A stretch of DNA of 64,000 nucleotides, taken from Branchiostoma floridae. Lineage: Eukaryota > Chordata > Leptocardii > Amphioxiformes > Branchiostomatidae. Positions 37,701 to 50,205 of this stretch are shown here, one piece after another (position 1 is the first letter of the stretch; each line of letters starts with the position of its first letter). Location: contig NC_049986.1 of NCBI RefSeq assembly GCF_000003815.2, positions 14,397,933 to 14,461,932 of the forward strand, given 5' to 3'. The notes below the pieces were generated by a model. It saw nothing but the letters and a program-made list of their open reading frames with translations, was not told the DNA's origin and ran no database searches. Made by a program: the position numbers and the translations under genes.

Positions 37701-40700
37701 AGAGATCTGCTTCTGAGATAAAATCATGAAAAAGTATGACGCAAAGCACATTTCCAAATGGGAGCGCAGTGTTTTATTGGCGTCTTGGATATTTTTTTCA
37801 AAGTTGATAGGAGGGGGGAGGGCCAAGCAAATTTTTTTTTACCTGGGGGGAGGGCCTAGCAAAAAAATTTTTACCTGGGGGGAGGGCCTAGCAAAAATTT
37901 TTTGACCCGACCCTCTGGCGACCGGCCCTCCCCCCTCACTAAACGCCGTACGGTCCCTAATGACATAAATGATAGAAGATTCGTTTTTCTGAAGTAGGTA
38001 TCTGTGCCATATCGAAGGTGTTCTCATCCTCTACTAAGTATTCTGTAAAATGCTCCTTCTTTATGCCTTTATTTGCTATTACCACTGGCTGTGACCTGAT
38101 CAGATTGTATTCCTCTTCACAGAGCAGTAATTTTTGACAAAGCTAGTTTCCTTTACCTGAATGCTTGCGTGCCAACAGTAGCCATTATTGCTATGGAACT
38201 GCCAATGTCAGCTTGTGAAGTACACCTTTGAACAGGACAAAAGCCTTTGTTTTGGTCAGGGTCATATTTCAGAATTATCTAACAACAAACATTTTTCACT
38301 GAAAGGCAGGCATCATGAACTTCACATTGCTCACTTGATGAAATGTTATGGGTATGACACACTTGAAAGTCTACTTAAAATACCTATTAGTATTGGTAAC
38401 CAAGTTGGTGGATTGCTATGCAGTATAGCCTGCTTCAAAATATTTTGATTTAGAATTAAGGAGTTCTTGACATAACCCTCTAAAAAGGTTTTGTAGATTT
38501 TGAATATCAAAAATATTTCCACATCCTTCTTCTTTCTCTTATATAATGCGTAACATTTATGCTAATTTTAAATTTTTTTTTTTGCTAAAAATTGTTCTTT
38601 TGTTTTGCGTCCTCCCCAGTACCCACATGGTAGGAAGGCAGGTTCAGATATGTACTGGTCAGTTCCAGCCTTCAACGATTACGACGACTTTCCTTCAGGC
38701 ATCATCAACAAACTCCCAGGTAAGACTGACTGTTAACAGTCAACCCTCAGTTCTAATTATATTAAATCTGACAATGACATGAGAAGTTAGTCTTAAGCAT
38801 ATCTTAATTAATGGATTTGATGATGTAGCTTACCTTCTTAAGACATCTTAGCCATAAAAAATGTCCCTCATTTTCTATGCCAAATTTCAGATTAGTTTGT
38901 AAAATCGTATGTTCACTTCTCCTGTATTACTTTTACCAATTCTCACTATCAGATATGGAAAGGATATCGTAGACCTGTTTTTCTAGCATGAGTTGTAAAC
39001 AAATTTATATCAACACAAATTGTAAATGTACAATGTTACTTTGCAATTGTATTACTCTAGGCATGAAGGACATGTCCAACAAGGCAAACCTGTCCCAGGC
39101 ACTAGACAGGATGCACCAGCTCTTCCCAGAAGCCTTTGACTTTTTCCCGACCACCTGGCGGCTTCCTGAGGAATTCCACCAATTCTGCGCGGAAGTTCGC
39201 ATCCTGAAGGAAAGACGTGGCAAGCGGTATAAACCGACGTTTATCGTGAAGCCCGACGAAGGCACCCAAGGCGGCGGGATCTACCTCCTACAGGACCCGC
39301 ATGACGTGAAGTCTATCGGAATGGTTCGCCCGGCCGTTGTTCAGGAATATCTCACCAACCCCTATCTCATAGACGGCTACAAGTTTGACCTCAGGATATA
39401 TGTGCTGCTAGGAAACATTGAACCTCTGGAACTTTACATCGGGCGGGAAGGCATGGCAAGGTTCTGTACTGTCCCATACCAGTCACCCTCACGAATGAAC
39501 CTTCACGAGTCCTACATGCACTTAACAAACTACTCTCTCAACAAGTACAGCGACGGATTCATCCATTCTGAGGACGGGGATATAGGTAGTAAGAGGACGT
39601 TGAGTAGCGTGTTGCAGAGACTAAAGCGGAGAGGCAAGGATGTGGACAAACTATGGAAGGACATTGAAGACATTGTCTTGAAGACAATCATAGCCATCTT
39701 ACCTGAGATCAAGACTTTCCACCATGTTATGCTGCCACCGGGGAAGACTCTTGGAGGACCTAAGTGTTACCAAGTAGGTTGGGCCTGGGTGCCATCCTAT
39801 ATACAAGTCTATACAATGTATACAATAGGTACTTTGCCTTCAACCTGGTGATTGTCTATGAAAGAGGGTTGATGGCATCTTGTGAATCATTGTATCTTGT
39901 TGAAAATTAGAAAAAAAGCCAGTAAAAAATCACACGTACAAAGTATCTCATTTGACATTAATGTCATGTTTTTTTGTACAGCTGCTGGGATTTGACATCC
40001 TGCTGACATCTGACCTGAAGCCCATCCTGCTGGAGGTGAACTCTAACCCCAGCCTGAAGATCGACTCGGAGCGCGAGGTGTCGCCGGGGGTGATGGAGTC
40101 CATCCCCAGTCCCGTGGACGAGGAGATCAAGGTGCCGCTGGTGCGGGACGTCCTGAAGGTCATGAAGCCACAGAAGAAGAAACCTGTCTCCAAGTCCCCC
40201 TCCAAGTAAGGCTGAAGGCATTGTATGGCTAATGATAGATTTACATGTAGAATACAGTGTACTAGTATTCCGTATCACCTTGTGTACCAACCCGACTGGG
40301 GGTCAGATCACCTGAAGGCCAGAGGGCAGTCCGACCTGTGGAAGGGCTGGAACCAAAAGTGATGCGGAATACACTGTGTAACATTGTATTTTGTCTATGT
40401 CATATCCACAGAAAAAATTGCGGATTTCAATGCAAAATTTGAGGAATTTTATGTTCTCAAACAAAAAATTGTAACAACATCAATTGCAATGTCCAAATCC
40501 AGTATTCAAATGGTGTGCATTCCAATCATTCTAGTAGGGAAGCCCATGCTATACTCTAAAATACAGGCCAGTCTGGAACACCCATATTGATTGTTACCTG
40601 GCCCTGGTATGACATGATATTAGATACAGGTCTTTTGATGTAGGATGATGATATCTATGTATTATGTTAGACTTGCCTGCTTTCATGAAGTGAAATACAC

Positions 40701-43700
40701 TTGATAAAGAAAGTAATTGGTAACAAACAGCAGCATTTTAAACTGCTGACTCCAAAGATATTCTGGCTCTATTCTGTTCTACATAGAGCCACTAGAAAGT
40801 GACTGGCTGACAAATGAATGCTGACTGACAGCTTTGTTTTGAAATATGCCATAAGTCTTATAATTCATATGTAGTCTTGCTTTAGATATATCTATGATAC
40901 TTCATTGTTTAAAACCATTACAGGGTTTTGGGGTAACATTATATCTTTATATTGGGAACTTAACGACAAATCTCATTTTTCTTTTGTTCTACCATTTCAA
41001 TACCTGTAGTTGGATACGTTCTGTAGATATACATGTTCCAGCCAGTCTTTTGTCAATTTTGTCAATTAAGTGTTTTGGTCTTTGACAATGTGAATATTCT
41101 ACACTGAACACAAGTAACAAAACTACTTTACGATGATTGTTGTATGTAACATGAAAGTTGGTTTGTAAACATTCGTGTGAGACCGTTGTAGTCCATGACA
41201 ACGGCAAGCATTTTTTGTTTGGCAAGGGTTTTGGATTTCAGCCAAGGAACACAAAAAGACATTTACAGCCATTAGGTTTCTTGTGTCAGATCTATTCAGC
41301 AAAGGTCAAGTTCTTGCCTCTAACAACGCTGGTGCAACCAAAATATTTTGCCCTGAAGCACGATTTCTACCTTTTCTGTTCAGGCTGCTACAGATTGTGT
41401 TATAGGGTTGTTTCCTTTGGTACAAGGCTCAACTGTCTCCAAGTATACAAAACATGAAATATACATACTTATGTACGTACGTAACGTCTCTTTTGAATTT
41501 TAGCTTTACTAAGTTCCTTTTTGTTGTGAAATTGAGATTTTATCAGGTGTCAGAATGTTTTTGTACAATCATGATATTTTGAACGGTGAAGAAAACAAAC
41601 GAAATATCTTGGATATTTTTAAAGACGTCAACTTTTATTACATGATCAACCACTCCAACAACAGTATAAACAGTAATAAAACCAAGAAGTGCTATCAGTT
41701 TCAGGAACACCCCCTGCATGCACCATAGTGATGAAACCATGAGATGTAGAACCAGCGTCGCCCTGTCTACTGAAACTTGTTTATTGGGTTAGAGATTGGG
41801 GAGCTGACCTCTGGGCTTGACCTTTGAGTAAAACATCAATAAATATCTGGTTAGCTCATTACTCAGGCAGGAGTGAGTCAACAGCAGAGTCATATAGGGA
41901 TCAGGGACGTGCCTAATGTGGTTAGGAAACGGCTGTTGCCATGTACCTGTTTCTCTGCTGGGGGAATGTTTATTGGTTACACTTGTGGCAACTGGTTAGC
42001 CTGGGTACCATCCGGAAAGTAGTTCGCTCCGGCGTTCATTATATACTATATACAGTCGCTTCTAGCTCTGACATTCATTATACACTATATACAGTCGCTT
42101 CTCTGTGCTTCCGTCTGGGAACACGGACCATCTTAACGTCTGGAATCGTCCAAATTTTGGAAGCAGGCGCTGATTGGTCCCTACACATGAGCGAAATATG
42201 GAATGGATTCAAGAGCTCGTTCGAACAGATGTTCCAACACCAGACAAGCCCTCCGCCCGCTCGTGGGAGGCATGTTGTCATCGAACAAGCGCTCTAGAAC
42301 CTATTCCTAGATTCACTCATTAACTGACGTTACCGCCAAACGGTTTGAATGCGCACATCTCCAGACGGATAGCAGAAGCGAACGTAGGTGCGAACTACTA
42401 TCCGGATGGTACCCAGGCTAGCAACTGGTGGTATCAGTGACTGAATGTAATGAATTACTGTAGACTGAATATGATGAATTAGTGTTATCAAAGACACAAT
42501 CATACCTTTGCCAAGGCAACATTATTTCGTCCATTTGATGAACTTGTCTACAGGGCTCAAAATAACCACCTGTAAATTATCACTGTTCATTGTCACGTGT
42601 ATGTCTCCTATGTACTTGCAACTAAACTTTCATTATAGCAAATTTCACAAATTTCAAAGGTTGCAAAAAAAATTACCAACTTGCAGTTTTGTAGGCAAAA
42701 ACAGTCTCAAAAGAATGGTATGATGCAGAAACAGATAAAAGTATTTTAAGCTGCCTTTGTTTCTTTCGTGTAGTACAGGGGAAAAAGCTGCTGTTTGGAT
42801 GAAAACCTCAATTTTCTGCAATATCTTCCTTCTGTGTGACTCAGCGATAGATGGTTTGTGAATGTTGGTCCTGTATCCAGTTACTTGTGTCCATAAAAGT
42901 CCCATCAAGAAAGCTGAAGACCCAATTTGTAAGAAATCTCCTGAGACTTTTTATTGCCTTGGTGGAGTCTCTTCCTGATTGGAAGGCTGAATCTGACTGT
43001 GGCAATGAACTAGGAAATCAATAAGGAAGGAAGAAGGCCTTTACTTTTATGAGCCAGATCAATGGATATCTGGTTAGGTCTGCATTGAGACATCTATCAA
43101 TTTTCAGTAATGGTTCATTTATTAACAAGGCTTGGGGCCATCTTGGGAAAGAAGAAGTACAGTATGGTGATTTTGATATTCTATTTGCAGTACTCCTCTA
43201 TCAGGCACTTGAAATGTCAATACATTCATCTTCAAATGCCAGACTATAATACCCTGCACTTGAGTATTTCTGTACTGATTGAATGTACATGTAGTTTGCT
43301 CAGACATTTGAGTGACAGAGGCAAAGTCCCTGGTGTAATCAAAGACATAGAAATGTCCTTGATCTAACTCATTGGGCTGCAGTACTTGGAGAGTTACTGT
43401 AGAGGCAGTACTCATTAATGGAGAAAAGGAGAAGATCTCTACTTCTGTCATTGCTTATTCTCATAGTGATGAACACTTCTTCTAATTAAATTTTCACAAT
43501 CTGGCACAAAAGACCAATCTCGACTGTCTGTCAAAATCAGCCTTTCAACCATGTGAAATTGATCCCATGTCATAGAGTTTTTCAATCCCTACTATTTTGC
43601 TAATTGAATTTTGTGTACGGCTATGTGACTGGCATGTCACATGTCAAGAAAATGTTTCAACAATTTGCTTCACTGGTTGCTTGAGTGCTATAAGTATATT

Positions 43701-45126
43701 CGGGTATATTCTGGGCAGGGCTACACTCCTACATCTGATCATTTTTTGTTTCCTTTTGTTTCCTTTCTTCTCCAGGGTTCTAGACAACCTGACAGATGAG
43801 AAGAAGAGAGAAGTAGACGACAACTCCACAGATGAGAACAGGAACCTGTCGGAGGACTCTGCGGGTTCCTCCGACTCGAACGCTAACCTGCTGCGGGAGC
43901 TTCAGCTGGAGGAGCAGCAGGAGAAGCTGGTTCTGCTGGAGCTGTACCCTCGCCTGCAGAAACAGTACGAGCACTTCAGGCTGGTGGAGAGGATCGCTGC
44001 CATGTTCTGTCAGTTTGTGGGGATCCGCTGCACCACCAGGATGGGACCAACCGGCTTCAGGACATTCACAAGGTAATATAGAATACAACACGGTGTATTC
44101 CGTATCACCCGAGGTATCAGCCTGACCCCACCTAAGAAAACCCCTGTTTTGATGCGAAATGCGCCAGAAGTTGAACAAATTTGGTGCCCTCGAACAAAAA
44201 GTGTTGCAACAGTAATGTTCCAACGTCTGAATCAGGTATTCGAACATTCGATGTCGCCGCACTCGGCCCGCTCGAAACAGTTCGATTTATTCAAATGGAG
44301 CCTGTGTGATAGGCCTTTCGAACCGGTCTGATACGGAAGTTATGGCCCGGTCCGGAACACCTGTATGGAACGTTTTCGCGTCACAGGTATGACATAATAA
44401 CTGTTATCATCCCGCAGTAGAACCTTCAGCATATACATTGTATACTGCTGTTTGTCCTACATTGTACAAATCCAAGGACATTTTAACTTCCTTGCAGTAA
44501 CGTAATGAACATTTAATACTGTAAATGCGGATTTGATTGTACTGATTTAATTTTGTGTTATTAAGAAAATGGAGTGTTTGTGGTGGTTTTCAGTTCATGA
44601 TCATAGCACTATAATCACACACTGCTACAGTAATGGAAACTCTGCAACCTTAACAGACATCTACAGTTCGAAACCACCTATGGATGGACAGAAGATTCAC
44701 TTTTGGCAGTGCTAGCATGGTCAACTGTCACACAGTATTCAACCTTGCTGATAAAAATGGTGCAGGATTCCTGTACTAGTGTATGGCATCTAATGTACAA
44801 TATGATTGCCAGTAGCTTTTGTGACTATAAAGTTTTATTTCCCCTCCAGGACTTGCAAGCTGCACAGCAACGGTCTGACGACAGCTGCGATTGATATCCT
44901 GTACATCGACATGGCTCGGCGCTGGGCACACGCAATCCCCGACCGCACGGCCGGCCTGTGCTTTCAGGGATTCATCGACGCCTTCTTCTACATTGCCAAG
45001 CGGAAGTACTTCGCACGCTGCGAGCAGTTTGCAGAGATGGTGGCAGCGTTGATCGACCACTGCGAGGGGAAGTTAGAGGAGAGAGGAACACTGTTCAGGG
45101 CTGGTGTGTTTGCCTCGCCATTGTGA
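28734..45126 (+). CDS. TTLL11: Tubulin polyglutamylase TTLL11
   Basis: Seven coding exons join in phase: 28734-29134, 33914-34151, 38620-38719, 39061-39773, 39982-40205, 43776-44072 and 44850-45126, for 749 aa. The enzyme adds glutamate chains to tubulin C-terminal tails using ATP and belongs to the tubulin tyrosine ligase-like (ATP-grasp) family. Residues 1 to about 180 are Arg/Ser/Pro-rich and look disordered. The catalytic core follows, with IVKPDEGTQGGGI (Lys310), QEYL...DLRIYVLL, MHLTNYSLNKYS and the metal/ATP motif ILLEVNSNPSL (Glu502, Asn504). The C-terminal part (LGFDILL to the GPTGFRTF and AAIDILYIDMARRW segments) matches human TTLL11 as I remember it, rather than other TTLLs. Human TTLL11 is about 800 aa. 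The ATG at 28734 follows an acceptor-like CAG at 28705-28707; a further upstream coding exon is possible. Assignment to TTLL11 is firm; the exact N-terminus is less so. Confidence 0.9.
29135..33913 (+). other. TTLL11 intron 1
   Basis: The 4.8-kb intron is bounded by CAG|GTAGGT and a TTCTTTCAG acceptor. I see no further coding exon. A SINE-like relic on the minus strand (about 31425-31495) and a pair of 22-base near-identical segments at 33632-33653 and 33667-33688 are the only structure noted. Confidence 0.7.
31425..31495 (-). repeat. Possible tRNA-derived SINE fragment
   Basis: On the minus strand 'GGTTTGAATCC' (31432-31442) is a close match to the pol III B box, and it is preceded by 'gggcggtaaccctgagattg', which resembles the body of tRNA-derived SINEs. 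No complete A box or tail could be defined. Confidence 0.3.
34718..34761 (+). repeat. Perfect 22-base tandem duplication
   Basis: Two identical copies (34718-34739 and 34740-34761) of a unit containing 'cagtaattgcctcttttcaa' lie in TTLL11 intron 2. Their identity indicates a recent slip or small duplication. Confidence 0.9.
36409..37960. mobile_element. Non-autonomous Harbinger-type element in TTLL11 intron 2
   Basis: The element spans 36412-37957 (1,546 bases) and is flanked by TAA at 36409-36411 and 37958-37960. The terminal inverted repeats are about 41 bases, starting GGGACCGTACGGC, with about two mismatches between the ends. Three-base TWA duplications are typical of PIF/Harbinger transposons. 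Inside the ends lie arrays of a GGGGGAGGGCC(A/T)AGCAAAA minisatellite in the same orientation at both ends. The middle (about 36550-37170) holds diverged tandem units of about 200 bases that each contain 'gccagcaaaat' and 'ggcgtttcagagg'-like segments. No transposase frame is visible, so the element would depend on enzyme supplied elsewhere. Confidence 0.75.
40249..40390. repeat. MITE-like inverted repeat, family B copy 1
   Basis: 'gtattccgtatcac' (from 40265) is matched in inverse by 'gtgatgcggaatac' (40360-40373), and outer 'aatacagtgt' pairs with 'acattgtatt'. The left end resembles the start of the element at about 44082, which suggests one family. It lies at the start of TTLL11 intron 5, 43 bases after the donor. 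Confidence 0.6.
41988..42429. mobile_element. 424-base MITE with 9-base duplication, family A copy 1
   Basis: The element spans 41997-42420. Its ends are TAGCCTGGGTACCATCCGG and the inverse, CCGGATGGTACCCAGGCTA. A perfect 9-base direct repeat, GCAACTGGT, flanks it at 41988-41996 and 42421-42429. Inside, 'actatatacagtcgcttct' occurs twice (about 42044-42062 and 42084-42102). The right third is homologous to the element at 57662-57838, with 'agcagaagcgaa' and 'gaactactatccgg' shared. It lies in TTLL11 intron 5 and carries no protein-coding frame. Confidence 0.88.
44082..44345. repeat. MITE-like element, family B copy 2
   Basis: It begins 'gaatacaacacggtgtattccgtatcacc', resembling the left end of the element at 40249, and has an inverse 'ctgatacggaag' near 44327-44338. 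It starts about ten bases after the donor of TTLL11 exon 6. The right border is uncertain. Confidence 0.45.
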
Positions 45127-47420
45127 AGCAGAATTACTAATATTTCTTACATGGGAGGACTTGACATATAAAGGGAGCTGAGAATCTGAGCTGAGCCCTC
45201 AATATATTATATGGGTAACATATAGCCATATCATACCTTACAGGTACCAAACGTTCTTTAGTGGAAGATTTTACTAAAATGTTTTCACTCCTGCAAAGCC
45301 ACACTATAGTTTTCCTCACATTGAATGTGAATTTCTGAAAACTGAGTCAAAAGTGCCCACAAAAAGGGCATTGGGGGGGGGGGCACTAAAATCTGGCTTA
45401 TATGAAATATTGTCTAAGGGACCACCAAAAATGGGCACATTGGCCAGGTGGTAGAGGTGGTCACTTGTACAGATTGGACTGTATGTGATAGTTAGGATTC
45501 TTTTTTTGAAATCAAGCCATCTGAAAAACAAACAGGAATCTATTCAGCTGTATCAATATAATCATGGTATGAAAATAACCTGTCATGTCTAATTCCCAAT
45601 CCCTCTATTAAAGTTTTTGTAAACTAAGTGACTTGTGATGGAAGGATATTGCATGAATTGGTGTATCATTTTTAAGTGCCTTAGGCAAAGTTTCTCAAAG
45701 GGGTTTCAGAGGACTTTCAGGTTCTTTGTGGATATGTTTTTAATGTTCTTTGATATGCTTTTTAAGGCCTTTTCCACAAACACTCAAAGACATGACATAT
45801 ACTAATTCAAAAAGATGTTCCAAAAGTTAAATCTCTATCAAGAGTACTAATTGACATTGTGACAGCCACTTTCATGCACTGCTTTTGTATGAATCACATT
45901 GACTAATATGTAACGCTAGTTCACCTTTATCTGTGGGCTTACCTATATCCGTTGCTATCAGATTAGTAGATATTCAGGGATATTGAGTCAATGGACGATA
46001 GTTTCAAAGTATAATATTTGAACATAACTTGAAACTACCGTCCGTCCAGTTGATATCCCTTAATACCGTGTTGGTTAACACAACAAAAATAGGTTACCAT
46101 GTGGATAAAGGTGAACTGGCGTTTTATGACTACAAGATGTCACCTAAACATGTTGGATTGCAGCTTGACTGATCATTCCAATGCCGGTGCAGCAACAAAT
46201 TGTATAAGATGTCTAAATCTATATCTCATGCACCAGATAATAGGTATTGTACCTAAGTTATTACTCACTTTTTGTAGTTGTCTTTCCATAATTTTTCATC
46301 TGCTACAAGGGACTTTGATCAAGGGGCCAAGCCATAAACTATCATAATGATATTATAAAGAGACTGGGTAATTAAAAAAGACCAGTCCTACCCCGGTACA
46401 TGTAATTTTAGCTAGTTGCCATACTACATGTACGTGTACATGGCTATGAAGGGTTTTCTTAATACATGTACCCATGGCATAGTCAGACAGTGTTTTATTA
46501 CACGAAGGTGACTGTCGCCTACAGCAAATGTACAGCTCATATTGTACCAAGTTGTAACTTTTATCCTCAGCAAAATAACCATGAGTGAAGGGCTTAAACT
46601 ACATGTTTGACATAGTATACATAGTATATGTTCTTACATCCAGGTACAAACACATGCATATTGGAGGCATACAGAAAAGTCATATACAACTCAACAAACT
46701 TGTGTACATTGTATATATGAATTGTCTTACATTTAATTGTGCATGTATCCAACAGATTCATTTTTAAATTGCATATCAATTTTCCAAGATTTATCATTAT
46801 TATTATTATTATATTATAAGTAGCCAACTACCAGGCGTACAATTGTCATGATGATAGTATTTATCTGTCTCTACTAATGAAATTTTCGGGAGAAGTAGAA
46901 ACTTATCATTCTTAATTTAATGCTACCACCAACGTAGAGTCAGTGTATTTCTTCTCATATGTGTCTTTTCCTGCTGTCCAATTCTATAGTTTGTATTTTT
47001 GTACAATTGTTGCTATGTTATCAAGCCTATCTGCCATACTTTGATAACAGAACTATATTTTTACTTTCTAGAGTTACTGCATATAAATGCTGCATAACAT
47101 ATATACTTAAGCCACAGCTATATTGCTCTTCTTAAGTACATTACGTCTTTCTATTCTATTCTTTTAAGTGCAATATTGTTTAATGATCATGACAATTTAT
47201 TTTCTTCAATATCATTGACCATCTTTGTTGGCCTTGTAAAAATTTTGTATGAAGATAAACATTGAACATCAGTATGAATTATGTTGGTACAATGTGAAGA
47301 AATAGAAGACAGCACTGTTACCTTCTGCTTTTCTTTAGCTCATTGACAGTGCTAATAAACTGCTGAGTATGAATGTGTGTCAGACTCGGTCTTTCCTGTA
47401 GGTACATTTAGTTTAATTTT
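45127..47420 (+). other. TTLL11 3' flank
   Basis: AT-rich sequence with no coding frame of note. An AATAAA at about 47353-47358 may be the TTLL11 polyadenylation signal, which would imply a 3' UTR of about 2.2 kb, but nothing confirms it. A G11 run (45373-45383) and an inverted-repeat element (45912-46123) lie within. Confidence 0.35.
45912..46123. repeat. 212-base inverted-repeat MITE
   Basis: The left end 'aacgctagttcaccttta' pairs with the right end 'taaaggtgaactggcgtt'. Pairing continues inward for about 100 bases with indels; for example 'ggacgatagtttcaa' pairs with 'ttgaaactaccgtcc'. It has a foldback structure with no coding capacity. No convincing target-site duplication was seen. 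Confidence 0.75.
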
Positions 47421-48029
47421 CCTTCATAATGCTGTGGTTGTCAAACACGCTGTAGCTGTCAAACTGATGGATATAAAATGTAGACCATGTATGAAAGAAA
47501 CAATAGGTTATTGGTAGTAACATGACATTGGAGTAGTTTTAAGCCAAATCATTGAGGATAAAAAGCTCTCAACATCCCATTCTGAAATGAGAAAAGATTC
47601 ACAGTTAGATGTTATAGTTCATCTTAAGTTCCAGATTTACCAAATATAGGAACTAAAACTACATCTATAACTACTATCATAATTTTAATAATAGCTAGTT
47701 GACAGTAATTCAAGAATAAGAGCAGACAAATGTGTTGATGAACAGTTTATCCTTTATCATTGTGGTTTCATTAGGATGAAGATTATAGGTATGGCCTTGT
47801 ATCATTTCGTGATCCAAATTATAAGCGGCTGAACAATCATCTAAAGACCACGGGATAAGGTCTCCAAGCAGATGTTTTGAGGTGAAAGATCGTGATGACG
47901 ACCAGGCTTCTCTGACAGTTTTTTACCCTTTATAGGCTGATGTTCAGATGAATAAAGACCAAAGTAGTTGGGGGAAATGTATTCTGTCAACATAGGTCCT
48001 TAAAATTATATCTACATTCGATACAAGAT

Positions 48030-49595
48030 GTGTACCTGAATGTAGGCGGCGCTTCACGGTGTTACATGGACTCCTCGGACGGGACCTGCAAATCGATATA
48101 TTCTTCGTCAGGTAGCAATTTAAAAGTCTTAAAGGCCATTTTATTGTATGCAAAGACGTCTGAACATGTTTGGGGGACTGTTCCCTTGCTGTAAGCCTAG
48201 CGTCTTATATTTCAAATTTTCAAAAATTCGGACTTCATACCCTAATAGAGCCCGACCTGCAGTACCGCTCCCGGTCGCGGCTGGAAAAGTGGCAAAGACG
48301 ACCGTCAAATTGCCAAATTTCGGTCTTTTCGGGAATGGGGAAATCACGAAGGGCTCGCAAAGGGTTTTGAACATTTTCAGCGTTTTTCACGACAATTCAA
48401 GTACTGATGCCACAATAATGATACAGGCAGATTCTACTTAGATATCATCGATTTGAACATAACATAAAATTTAATGTGTGATCTGTTATTCCCCTGCTAT
48501 GGTGGAGAAAAGTCCCCACCTACTATACTGCACAACTTTGAATCATTTTTCCTAAGTAGATATTTCCAATTTGTGGTTTAAAACTGTAAGGAGTTTGAGT
48601 TTTATGATATCAAAGTTGTCTAACACGCAAATGTAGGAATTTCCCTGAAGTAGGGGCCGTAAAAAACATATTTCCGTTTGGTTTTGGGTCAGGTAGCTTG
48701 TTGCACTTCATGCGCTTTTCCGCTGGGAGCGTTGTTATGAGTTACTAGTACTACATTTGTAGTATTGTTTGCCGCGCATGCACAGCATGGACAATAAAAA
48801 CGCGCTACATAAAGGTCAGTTCTTCTTGCCTTGGTAGGATGTCAGAGGCAGGATGCTAAGATGTTCTGAAATCGACAACAGTGACAAAATATCAGGCTTC
48901 AAGATGCTCCCGATCCTCTCTGTGCTCAATGACTTGGCACTGTACCGTAAGCCATACACCTACCAGCATTTTGAAAGGAAAGTTGGATATATCAATTGAC
49001 AAAACAAAGTTTGTCGCATGTTAATGTCTTCTCCTTTCACGAGAGAATTGATATTTGGAAGTGATAACCATTCAGAACGTAACTGTTTATTGACTACTTC
49101 TATCGGCAAAATACGAAGAAAACGCCTCATCCTAGACCTAATATTCCATTGTCTTATTCATGAAAGGTCTTGTATATTATCATTCTTGTTTTTATGTCGT
49201 CGCATTTTCAACACAACAGACATATAAACCTCAAAACTTTAAACCCCTTTGTGAGCCTTTCGCGATCTCCCCATTCCCTAAAAGACCGAAATTTGGCAAT
49301 TTGACGGTCGTTTTAGGTACTTTTCTGGAGGCGACCAGGACCGGTACTGCAGATTAGGCTCTCATAGGGTATATCCTCCCGACTTGTAAAAATGTGAAAA
49401 TCTACAATGCGTTAGGCTCAAAGCCAGGGACCACATCCTCATACAGGTCCAGGCGTCTTCACACACATTTAGCATTATTTTCAAAACTTGTCAAAACACT
49501 AGTTGGCTTGAAAATGATTGATGTGTAGACGCCGTGCGAGGAGCCCATGTCCCACCAAAGCCTCTCGTTGCAGCGCCACCTATATTCGTGTACAC
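48030..49595. mobile_element. Large foldback element with arms of about 350 bases
   Basis: The segment 48030-48372 is repeated in inverse orientation at about 49232-49595. The best-conserved part is 'gaccgtcaaattgccaaat' (48300-48318), inverse at 49290-49308. Outer parts also match, with 'gtgtacctgaatgtaggcgg' against 'ccacctatattcgtgtacac'. The roughly 860 bases between the arms hold no recognisable transposase. Frames inside the arms (48148-48441 plus and 48141-48374 minus) reflect the repeat and not genes. The borders are approximate. Confidence 0.7.
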
Positions 49596-50040
49596 GTACG
49601 TACACACCATTTGTGGGACATATTACTTATCAAATGTGTAGGTTAAAGATCTGTGTGGACATCAGCCACCTTTCCTTGACAACTTTGGCCTTTTCATTGC
49701 CCGTTCACCCGCTTGAGTGACTACCATGTCGACAACCGACCGGACAATGATGTAGCGAAGGGGTTCGAGCTTTTGAAGCAGATTTGACTTTGATGTTGAC
49801 AACACGTACGAATACGGCAACAAGAATAACAACATTCAAGACATCCCAGGAACAAACCAATGGGATATTAGGCCATCAATTGTATGCTCCATTCGCATCA
49901 TTTATGTTAGTTAGGATGTGCATTGAATACATACATGTAAATTATCATGTTCTGAAGGTCTGCCACATCCAACGGTCAATCCTTTTCTGTGAATAAACGG
50001 AGGATTCCAACGGTGATTTGCCTACTTTTTATGGGCTCAA

Positions 50041-50205
50041 TTTTCCTTGTTGAACATGGTGTAAGATGTGCGGATATGGACGCCAGTCTCGGCAGAGGAG
50101 CCGTTAGATGGGTCGGAGTTATACACCCAAATGCGTACAGATATAGTGACATAGTGTAAGGATATATGTGGATATCACCCGCTTTCCCTTGCAACTATAA
50201 CACTG
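50041..50205. repeat. Diverged third copy of a foldback-element terminus
   Basis: Segments such as 'gatatggacgcc...gaggagcc' and 'gtggatatcacccgctttcccttgcaact' parallel 'gatgtgtagacgcc...gaggagccc' (about 49520) and 'gtggacatcagccacctttccttgacaact' (about 49655). This suggests a direct, diverged copy of sequence at and beyond the right arm of the 48-49.6 kb element. Confidence 0.4.

Noticed and set aside
48148..48441. 97-codon plus-strand frame near 48.2 kb
   Set aside because: It lies in the arm of an inverted-repeat element, and its inverse copy at 49.3 kb is not open in the same way.
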